This document shows, one piece after another, positions 1-5,004 of a stretch of DNA of 5,004 nt. Source of the stretch: an uncultured Ruminococcus sp. (GTDB taxonomy: Bacteria > Bacillota > Clostridia > Oscillospirales > Acutalibacteraceae); assembly GCA_951800855.1 (NCBI GenBank), contig CATOLC010000063.1:1-5004 (forward strand). The letters are read 5' to 3'. The notes below the pieces were generated by a model. The model worked only from the letters and a program-made list of their open reading frames with translations, was not told where the DNA came from and did not search any database. The position numbers and the translations under genes are program-made. Positions within the stretch are counted from its first letter, which is position 1; every line of letters starts with the position of its first letter.

Positions 1-93
1 CAGTAGCCCTGATTGTTTAGGAGGTTATAAAGACTGAAACTAAACTTCCTGATATTATAAAAAGTATTATTTTTGAAGAGTAAATAATTAAAG

Positions 94-126
94 ATAGATG
101 GCTTTGCTTAAAGTTCAGCCATTTAT
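94..126 (+). other. Imperfect hairpin upstream of rimO
   Basis: Bases 94-103 pair with 117-126 as a 10-base-pair stem with one G-U pair. The core is ATGGCT opposite AGCCAT, around a 13-base loop. It begins 10 bases after the TAA at 81-83. No run of T follows (the next bases are GCGAGG), so it is not a standard intrinsic terminator. It could be a structured leader or a transcript-end stabiliser, or a coincidence inside the upstream frame. Confidence 0.25.
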
Positions 127-210
127 GCGAGGATGTAGAGGAAGAGAAGTTGCAATTCTCTAGGGATTTAGTGCTTTTTACGAAAAAATGGGGTTATCCA
201 GTGAAGAAGA

Positions 211-220
211 AAAAGGATGG
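211..220 (+). promoter_or_regulatory. Ribosome binding site that selects the GTG start of rimO
   Basis: AAAAGGATGG contains the AAGGA core of a Shine-Dalgarno sequence, with nine bases between the core and GTG at 227. The in-frame ATG at 188 has only CGAAAAA before it and no purine-G core. Starting at 227 gives the family-typical N-terminus, with the SLGCEKN motif at residues 9-15. Starting at 188 would add 13 charged residues that RimO does not normally carry. Confidence 0.6.
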
Positions 221-226
221 TTTAAA

Positions 227-1588
227 GTGAGCTACAATATAGGGATGATAAGTCTTGGTTGCGAAAAAAATCGAGTAGATGCCGAGCTTATGCTGGGGAA
301 AATAAAATGCGAAAAATATAAAATAGTATCGGATTTAGCCAAGGCAGATGCTGTAATAGTAAATACATGCGGATTTATAAGAGCAGCGAAGGAAGAAAGC
401 ATAGATGAGATTTTGAGTTTAGTAAAAATTAAGCTGTCTAAAAAGGCACGACTTAAGCATATTATTGTTACAGGGTGTTTGGCACAAAGATACAAAGAAG
501 AACTTGTTAGGGAAGTTCCAAGTATTGATGGAATTATAGGAATTGGTTCAAATGGCAAAATCAAGGAGGCTCTTGACAAAGTATTTAAAAATGAAAAGGT
601 AAGTTTGTTTAGTAAAAAAGAAGAAATGCCGATGGACGGGGAAAGAGTTTTAACTACTCCAAAATATTTTGCATATTTAAAAATTGCAGATGGATGCGAT
701 AATTTTTGTTCATACTGTGCTATACCGGTGATAAGAGGACGTTTTAGAAGTAGGCACAAGGAAGAAATAATAAATGAGGCCAAGAATCTTGTGAAACGTG
801 GGGTTAAGGAGCTTTTGGTTATAGCTCAGGATACCACAAGATATGGAGAAGATTTATACGGAAAGCTGGAACTGCCTGCCCTGTTACGTGAGCTTTGCCA
901 AATTGAAAATCTCCATTGGATAAGGCTGATGTATTGTTACCCCGAAAGAATAACAGATGAGCTTTTGGATTTAATAGAAAAGGAGGACAAAATTTTAAAT
1001 TATATAGACATTCCACTTCAGCATTGTGATAAAAGAATTTTGGAGCCTATGAATCGAAGGGGAGATAGGAAGTGGCTAGAAAATCTAATTAGAAAAATGC
1101 GAGATAAAATTCCAAATTTAGTATTAAGAACGACATTTATTTGCGGATTTCCCGGAGAAGGAGAAGAAGAGTTTAACGAGCTTAAGGATTTTGTAAGTAA
1201 GCTTAAATTTGATAGGGTTGGCTGTTTTGCATATTCTAGAGAAGAAGGAACAAAGGCTTTTGGCATGTCAGGCCAGGTTGATGAAGAAATAAGGGAAAAA
1301 AGATGTATGGACATTATGAAAATACAAGAAAAAATTGCTGAAGAAAAAGGAAAGAGTATAGTCGGCAAAACAATAGAAGTGTTAACCGAAGGAATCGATG
1401 AGGAAACAGGGTTCTGGTTCGGAAGAGGGATAGGAGAGGCTCCAGAAGTAGACGGAAAAATATTTTTTACTATAAATGAAAAATCTGCAGGGAAAAATTT
1501 GGAAGGTAAATTTGTAATGGTAAAGGTTGAAGAATATGATGATTACAATTTAATCGGAAGAATGGAAGAATATCCTGAAGTTCTTTGA
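227..1588 (+). CDS. rimO: Ribosomal protein S12 methylthiotransferase RimO
   Basis: RimO is a cytoplasmic radical-SAM enzyme that adds a methylthio group to the beta-carbon of a conserved aspartate (Asp89 in E. coli numbering) of ribosomal protein S12. From the GTG at 227 the protein has 453 residues, close to the usual length of about 440. Visible domains in order: the N-terminal UPF0004 iron-sulfur domain with Cys12 (SLGCEKN), Cys48 (VNTCGFI) and Cys84 (TGCLAQR); the radical-SAM CxxxCxxC cluster at Cys157, Cys161 and Cys164 (DGCDNFCSYC), followed by IRGRFRSR; IAQDTTRYG; the DIPLQH segment; the GFPGE loop; and a C-terminal TRAM domain from about residue 385 with the RimO-type APEVDG motif. 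APEVDG and the SLGCEKN start favour RimO over its relative MiaB. An in-frame ATG at 188 would give 466 residues but lacks a ribosome binding site. The frame is intact, all three Trp codons are TGG, and it ends at a normal TGA just after the usual YNLIG-type C-terminus. Confidence 0.95.
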   Translation: MSYNIGMISLGCEKNRVDAELMLGKIKCEKYKIVSDLAKADAVIVNTCGFIRAAKEESIDEILSLVKIKLSKKARLKHIIVTGCLAQRYKEELVREVPSIDGIIGIGSNGKIKEALDKVFKNEKVSLFSKKEEMPMDGERVLTTPKYFAYLKIADGCDNFCSYCAIPVIRGRFRSRHKEEIINEAKNLVKRGVKELLVIAQDTTRYGEDLYGKLELPALLRELCQIENLHWIRLMYCYPERITDELLDLIEKEDKILNYIDIPLQHCDKRILEPMNRRGDRKWLENLIRKMRDKIPNLVLRTTFICGFPGEGEEEFNELKDFVSKLKFDRVGCFAYSREEGTKAFGMSGQVDEEIREKRCMDIMKIQEKIAEEKGKSIVGKTIEVLTEGIDEETGFWFGRGIGEAPEVDGKIFFTINEKSAGKNLEGKFVMVKVEEYDDYNLIGRMEEYPEVL

Positions 1589-1648
1589 CATGTGAATATA
1601 TTTCAGAATAAAAAATTTGAGACGGGATTGTTTTAAGAATTTACAAAG

Positions 1649-1678
1649 AAAATAAATGACTATTTTTGTATTTATTTT
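1649..1678. repeat. All-A/T inverted repeat in the rimO-pgsA spacer
   Basis: AAAATAAAT (1649-1657) is a perfect 9-base inverted match to ATTTATTTT (1670-1678) around a 12-base loop. It sits 60 bases after rimO in the only long intergenic gap of the window (1589-1717). The stem has no G-C pair, so it would be weak; its T-rich 3' arm could act as a poor terminator. In this AT-rich spacer it may be coincidental. I see no convincing promoter in the rest of the gap. Confidence 0.25.
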
Positions 1679-1701
1679 TAATTTAATTTCACTATAACAT
1701 T

Positions 1702-1709
1702 AAAGGGTG
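1702..1709 (+). promoter_or_regulatory. Ribosome binding site favouring a TTG start for pgsA
   Basis: AAAGGGTG lies eight bases before TTG at 1718. Exactly the same octamer at the same spacing precedes the potB ATG (4901-4908, start 4917), which supports TTG 1718 as the pgsA start. GTG at 1709 overlaps this site and is too close to use it. ATG at 1730 is 20 bases away and has only a weak AAAGGC immediately next to it. Confidence 0.5.
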
Positions 1710-1717
1710 TGAAAATT

Positions 1718-2287
1718 TTGGATAAAGGCATGAACACTGCGAATAAAATTACAATTTTTAGGATTGTATTAGTTCCGTTTTTTATGTATTTTCTTCTCAA
1801 TGAAATGTATATATTGGCGTTCGTTACGTTTTTTATCGCTTCTATTACGGACCACTTAGATGGAGAAATAGCAAGAAAACAGGAGAAAGTAACGGATTTT
1901 GGGAAATTTGCGGACCCTTTGGCAGATAAAGCCTTGGTGATGACTGCCTTTGTCTGCTTTGTCCAACTACATCAGGTTAGTGCTGTTGCTATAATTTTGA
2001 TGTTTATTAGGGAGTTTGTGGTTATGTCGGTCCGATTAATGGCTGCGAAAAAAGGAGATGTCATAGCAGCAAACATTTGAGGAAAGGCTAAGACCATAAG
2101 TCAGTTTTTGACGGTATTCATGGGAATTGCACTATTAACAGCAAAAAAGTTTTATGGGGAATATTATCCTTATGAACATTTGGCTGTGATAGTCAAAGAG
2201 GTATTTTTATGGGGCTCAGTGGTTTTATCCTGGGTATCCGGGACGATATATATTTATGAGAACCGTGAATTCGTAAATGATAGATAA
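1718..2287 (+). pseudogene. pgsA: CDP-diacylglycerol-glycerol-3-phosphate 3-phosphatidyltransferase, interrupted by an in-frame TGA
   Basis: PgsA is an integral membrane enzyme that makes phosphatidylglycerophosphate from CDP-diacylglycerol and glycerol-3-phosphate, the committed step to phosphatidylglycerol and cardiolipin. Read from TTG 1718 through the TGA, the frame gives 189 positions, the normal family length (about 180-195). The N-terminus reads MNTANKITIFRIVLVPFF at residues 5-22, typical of the family. The complete CDP-alcohol phosphotransferase motif D-x2-DG-x2-AR-x8-G-x3-D-x3-D is present: Asp45, Asp48, Gly49, Ala52, Arg53, Gly62, Asp66, Asp70. A REF-x3-SVR segment follows at 98-106. 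Codon 121 is TGA (2078-2080) in the context AANI-stop-GKAKTISQF; the remaining 68 residues carry hydrophobic segments like the C-terminal membrane helices of PgsA. Termination there leaves 120 residues with the active site but without those helices, probably non-functional. Two later Trp codons are TGG. cysS starts 25 bases downstream. Identity is secure; whether it works is unknown. The start is uncertain: GTG 1709 and ATG 1730 are alternatives. Confidence 0.88.
2078..2080 (+). other. Premature in-frame TGA codon in pgsA (codon 121)
   Basis: This single stop is the only break in an otherwise continuous 190-codon frame. Reading it as Trp (one base from TGG) gives Ile-Trp-Gly-Lys, a plausible PgsA sequence before the GK-x-KT segment. 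There is no frame change around it: the downstream family-like sequence is in the same phase. No convincing reinitiation site follows; the purine stretch GAGGAAAGG at 2079-2087 is about 20 bases from a TTG at 2108 and 32 from an ATG at 2120, both too far. Confidence 0.9.
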
Positions 2288-2312
2288 TGTTTTTAAAATT
2301 AGGAGGTAGCTT

Positions 2313-3761
2313 ATGTATATTTACAATACTCTTACCGGGAAAAAAGAGAAATTTATACCAATTAAGGAAGGTAAAGTAAGTATTTATGCTTGTGGACCAA
2401 CAGTTTATAATTATATCCATATAGGCAATGCACGTCCTATGTGTGTGTTTGACGTACTAAGAAGGTATATGGAAAGTCAAAAATATACAGTTGATTTTGT
2501 TCAAAATTTTACTGATATAGACGATAAAATAATTAAAAAAGCTATTGAGGAGAAAGAATATTACAAAGATATCTCTGAAAAATATATAAAAGAGTATAAA
2601 GTTGATGCAAATGGGTTAAATATAAAAGAAGCTACAAGAAACCCGAAAGCAACGGAGAATATCGGGAAAATCTTAGATATGATTTCTGATTTAATTAAAA
2701 AGGGTTTTGCGTATTCTGTAAAAAGTGGGGACGTTTACTTTAGAATGAAGTCGTTTAAGGAGTATGGTAAGCTCTCTCATCAGTCAACAGACGAACTCAT
2801 GTCGGGTGCAAGAGTAAATGTTGATGATTTGAAGGAAGATCCGCTTGATTTTGCTCTTTGGAAGACAGCTAAAGAGGGAGAACCATTTTGGGAGAGCCCG
2901 TGGGGAAAGGGCAGACCTGGGTGGCATATAGAATGTTCAGCAATGGCAATGGAATATTTAGGGAAAACAATTGATATACACTGCGGGGGCCAGGACTTAA
3001 TATTTCCTCATCATGAGAATGAAATTGCACAAAGCGAGTGTTGTAATGGAGCTAAATTAGCTAATTACTGGATGCATAACGGATATATTAATGTAGACAG
3101 CAAAAAGATGTCTAAATCATTGGGGAATTTCTTTACAGTTAGAGATGTAGCGAAAAAGTATGGGTATGAAGCAATAAGATATTTAATGATTTCCTCGCAT
3201 TATAGGTCTCCAATAAGTTATTCCATAGATGTAATGGAACAATGTAAAGCTTCTCTAAAAAGACTTTACAATTTTAGAGAAAGTTTGGAATTTTGGCTTA
3301 AGAAGCGGACGGAGCAACAAAAAAATGAAAAATCAGAAAACTCAAATAAAAATTTTGAAATTAGCATAGAAAAGTTTAAAATTAAGTTTTATAATTCTAT
3401 GGATGATGACTTAAACACAGCAGACGCTTTGGCGGCTATATTTGAGATGATAAAGAATGTTAACATAATAATAAGTCGGGGCGAGGAAGTTTCTTCGGAA
3501 TCTTTGAAAAAGGTTCTTGATTTATTTGAAGAGTTTACTGAAATTTTAGGAATACTAAAAGACAAATCTGATATAAAGACTTTTAGTTTGGGAAATGAAC
3601 AGGAAAATTCGGAAATTGAAAATCTAATAAAAAAGAGAGAAGAAGCAAGGAAAAATAAAGACTGGGAAGAAGCTGATAGAATCCGTAGTTTGCTTAAGTC
3701 AAAAAATATTATTTTAGAGGATACTCCAGAAGGGGTAAAATGGAAAATTAATCCTAGCTAA
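2313..3761 (+). CDS. cysS: Cysteinyl-tRNA synthetase
   Basis: CysRS is a class I aminoacyl-tRNA synthetase that charges tRNA-Cys with cysteine in the cytoplasm. The 482-residue product has family-typical length and all key features: the HIGH signature as HIGN at residues 36-39, the KMSKS loop at 265-269, and the zinc/cysteine-recognition ligands Cys27 (ACGPT), Cys208 (HIECS), His233 and Glu237 (FPHHENE), which match the E. coli ligands one position later. The C-terminal tRNA-binding region carries [14 protein letters not shown] and the [11 protein letters not shown] ending. A lysine/asparagine/glutamate-rich linker at about 330-348 follows the catalytic half and looks like a flexible insertion. 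A strong AGGAGGT site (2301-2307) lies five bases before ATG 2313. The gene follows the broken pgsA by 25 bases and precedes potA by 31, with no terminator seen, so it probably shares their transcript. The frame is intact; all eight Trp codons are TGG. Confidence 0.98.
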   Translation: MYIYNTLTGKKEKFIPIKEGKVSIYACGPTVYNYIHIGNARPMCVFDVLRRYMESQKYTVDFVQNFTDIDDKIIKKAIEEKEYYKDISEKYIKEYKVDANGLNIKEATRNPKATENIGKILDMISDLIKKGFAYSVKSGDVYFRMKSFKEYGKLSHQSTDELMSGARVNVDDLKEDPLDFALWKTAKEGEPFWESPWGKGRPGWHIECSAMAMEYLGKTIDIHCGGQDLIFPHHENEIAQSECCNGAKLANYWMHNGYINVDSKKMSKSLGNFFTVRDVAKKYGYEAIRYLMISSHYRSPISYSIDVMEQCKASLKRLYNFRESLEFWLKKRTEQQKNEKSENSNKNFEISIEKFKIKFYNSMDDDLNTADALAAIFEMIKNVNIIISRGEEVSSESLKKVLDLFEEFTEILGILKDKSDIKTFSLGNEQENSEIENLIKKREEARKNKDWEEADRIRSLLKSKNIILEDTPEGVKWKINPS

Positions 3762-3792
3762 AAGGAAAAATAAAATTTCAGGAGGTAAATTA

Positions 3793-4920
3793 ATGAATGA
3801 GCCAATTATATGTCTTAAAAATATCTCTGTCTCTTTTGATAATGAGAAAATACTTGATAACTTGAATTTAACAATAAAAAATGGCGAATTTGTTACAATT
3901 TTAGGACCTTCGGGTTGTGGAAAAACAACGACTCTAAGGATAATAGGCGGATTTTTGAAGCCTGATTCAGGCGATATATTTTTTGAAGGCAAAAGGGTAA
4001 ACGATGTTCCTGCACATAAGCGGGAGGTTAATACTATATTCCAGAAATATGCATTGTTTCCCCATTTAAACGTATATAATAATGTGGCGTTTGGTATGAA
4101 AATACAGAAAAAGCCGGAAGATGAGATAAAAAAGACGGTTAACGATATGCTTTCAATGGTAAACTTAAAAAGTTTTATAAACAGGGATATAAGCTCACTG
4201 TCTGGTGGACAGCAACAGCGTGTTGCTATAGCCAGGGCACTTGCAAACAATCCTAAGGTAATTCTTTTGGACGAGCCTTTGGGGGCACTAGATTTAAAAT
4301 TGAGGAAGGATATGCAGTCTGAACTTAAAAAACTGCAACAAAAGACGGGTATAACGTTTATTTTAGTAACGCATGACCAAGAAGAAGCTTTGTCTATGTC
4401 GGATACAGTTGTAGTGATGGATAAAGGGGTAATACAGCAGATTGGTTCGCCCCAAGATATATATAATGAGCCACAGAATGCCTTTGTAGCAGATTTTATC
4501 GGTGAAAGCAATATAGTTGATGGAGTCATGCTGGACGATTACAGAGTAAAATTTGCAGGGCAGGAGTTTGAGTGTCTGGACAAAGGCTTTGCTAAAAATG
4601 AACCTGTTGATGTTGTAATCAGACCTGAAGATATAGAGGTAGTGGCACCTGGAGATGGGCATATTTCCGGAATTGTTACGTCGGTGACGTTTAAGGGAGT
4701 ACATAATGAGACAATTATTGATGTAAACGGGTTTAAGTGGATGATGCAGACTACTGAATATTTAAATGAAAATGATAAAATAGGAATGATTCTAGAACCT
4801 GACGATATCCACATTATGAAGAAATCTGATTATTCTGGAGAATTTGGCGATTATAGTGCGTTTAGCGATGAGATTTATGAAGAGCAGACTAAAAAAACGG
4901 AAAGGGTGAAAGAAAGATGA
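3793..4920 (+). CDS. potA: Spermidine/putrescine ABC transporter ATP-binding protein PotA
   Basis: PotA is the cytoplasmic ATPase that powers polyamine import through the PotB-PotC permease with a substrate-binding protein, usually PotD. The 375-residue product has a complete ABC domain: Walker [10 protein letters not shown] at 38-46, Q-loop Gln84, signature LSGGQ at 136-140, Walker B VILLDEP at 156-162 with catalytic Glu161, D-loop GALD at 164-167, and switch His194 in THDQEEA. A C-terminal TOBE-type regulatory region spans roughly 240-342, including [10 protein letters not shown]. The last 33 residues form a charged tail. The PotA assignment over other importers of the CUT/MOI class (sugar, sulfate, iron) rests on overall resemblance, including [10 protein letters not shown], and on the following PotB-like gene. 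The AGGAGGT site (3780-3786) lies six bases before ATG. The stop overlaps the potB start (ATGA), implying translational coupling. Arg77, at a position usually Arg in the family, is encoded by CGG, so that codon has its standard meaning here. Confidence 0.92.
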   Translation: MNEPIICLKNISVSFDNEKILDNLNLTIKNGEFVTILGPSGCGKTTTLRIIGGFLKPDSGDIFFEGKRVNDVPAHKREVNTIFQKYALFPHLNVYNNVAFGMKIQKKPEDEIKKTVNDMLSMVNLKSFINRDISSLSGGQQQRVAIARALANNPKVILLDEPLGALDLKLRKDMQSELKKLQQKTGITFILVTHDQEEALSMSDTVVVMDKGVIQQIGSPQDIYNEPQNAFVADFIGESNIVDGVMLDDYRVKFAGQEFECLDKGFAKNEPVDVVIRPEDIEVVAPGDGHISGIVTSVTFKGVHNETIIDVNGFKWMMQTTEYLNENDKIGMILEPDDIHIMKKSDYSGEFGDYSAFSDEIYEEQTKKTERVKER

Positions 4921-5004
4921 AAACAAAAAAAATTCTTTTACCGTATGCGGTTTGGTCACTGATATTTACAGTTTTCCCACTGATTTTGATGGTAGCCCTT
5001 GCAT
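4917..5004 (+). CDS. potB: Polyamine ABC transporter permease PotB, 5' end only
   Basis: Only 29 codons lie in the window; the gene runs off the right edge. The peptide starts [17 protein letters not shown] and continues as a hydrophobic segment through [11 protein letters not shown] short lysine-rich cytoplasmic N-terminus followed by a first membrane helix with a Pro in its middle is typical of PotB/PotC-type permeases. The ATG overlaps the potA stop (ATGA at 4917-4920), and AAAGGGTG (4901-4908) lies eight bases upstream as its ribosome binding site. PotB would pair with PotC as the membrane channel of the polyamine importer. The assignment depends mainly on its position after potA; another permease of the same superfamily is possible. 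Confidence 0.8.
   Translation, partial: MKTKKILLPYAVWSLIFTVFPLILMVALA

Larger units (their letters stand above)
3..230 (+). pseudogene. Unrecognised upstream frame with two in-frame stops, ending in a GTGA overlap with rimO
   Basis: I do not recognise this product. In the frame that starts at base 3, translation gives a short hydrophobic stub, a TAG at 18-20, a 20-residue stretch (from EVIKTETK to SIIFEE), a TAA at 81-83, and then 48 open codons ending in TGA at 228-230. The last part reads like protein: it has an acidic CEDVEEEK segment, then RDLVLFTKKWGYPV and a lysine-rich end. Its stop overlaps the likely rimO GTG start by four bases (GTGA), the same coupling style as potA/potB (ATGA) at the other end of the window. 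No in-frame ATG follows the TAA; the first usable codon is TTG at 150. I infer either the decayed 3' end of a gene entering from the left, or a chance open frame in a leader region. No domain or motif supports a function. Confidence 0.3.

Noticed and set aside
19..24. AGGAGG as a ribosome binding site for a gene near base 35
   Set aside because: No ATG, GTG or TTG follows at a usable distance; the nearest option is a CTG opening only a few codons.
98..163. A 21-codon ORF from ATG 98 to TAG 161
   Set aside because: It has no ribosome binding site, no recognisable content, and overlaps the better open frame that ends at 230.
1589..1636. Extension of rimO past its TGA
   Set aside because: The extension would add only 15 residues of no family resemblance before TAA; the protein already ends at the usual place.
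1693..1698. TATAAC as a -10 promoter box for pgsA
   Set aside because: No -35 box lies 16-18 bases upstream, and the start site would fall at about 1705, inside the ribosome binding site.
2078..2080. Selenocysteine insertion at the pgsA TGA
   Set aside because: PgsA is not a redox enzyme, the position fits Trp rather than Cys, and I see no convincing bacterial SECIS-like hairpin just downstream.
3714..4529. Long minus-strand ORF opposite potA
   Set aside because: It is the antisense shadow of the conserved potA and cysS coding sequence, with no recognisable domain or ribosome binding site.
1..5004. Genome-wide alternative genetic code (UGA=Trp, or CGG reassigned)
   Set aside because: About 15 Trp positions use TGG and only one candidate uses TGA. 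TGA ends rimO and potA where the families end. CGG at 4021-4023 encodes Arg77 of PotA, a position that is usually Arg.

Overview
The window is a compact, almost fully plus-strand, AT-rich stretch of what looks like a chromosome of a Clostridia-type Bacillota (Firmicutes). The evidence is low GC content, strong AGGAGGT-type ribosome binding sites, GTG and TTG starts next to ATG starts, and products that read like clostridial homologues. I cannot assign a genus from sequence alone.

Layout: (1) Positions 1-230 hold an unrecognised frame that ends in TGA at 228-230, overlapping the GTG start of the next gene. It contains two in-frame stops (TAG 18-20, TAA 81-83), so it is either a degraded gene tail or mostly non-coding leader. 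(2) rimO (227-1588) encodes the ribosomal protein S12 methylthiotransferase and is intact. (3) A 129-base spacer contains an all-A/T inverted repeat. (4) pgsA (1718-2287) encodes phosphatidylglycerophosphate synthase. Its reading frame is interrupted by one TGA at 2078-2080, where the protein context (Ala-Asn-Ile-stop-Gly-Lys) suggests a Trp codon; the frame then continues with convincing PgsA sequence to TAA. (5) cysS (2313-3761) encodes an intact cysteinyl-tRNA synthetase. (6) potA (3793-4920) encodes the ATPase of a spermidine/putrescine ABC importer. (7) The first 29 codons of the permease gene potB (from 4917) overlap potA by ATGA and run off the window.

All genes point the same way with gaps of 25-31 bases or overlaps, except the 129-base rimO-pgsA gap, so pgsA-cysS-potA-potB could be one transcript. 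Functionally it is a housekeeping set: ribosome modification, anionic phospholipid synthesis, tRNA charging and polyamine uptake. I see no mobile element, CRISPR array, tRNA, rRNA, toxin or defence gene. I find no convincing undescribed system. The observation most worth checking is the in-frame TGA in pgsA. It is either a nonsense mutation, a base error, or a readthrough/recoding site; the rest of the window argues against a genome-wide UGA=Trp code.
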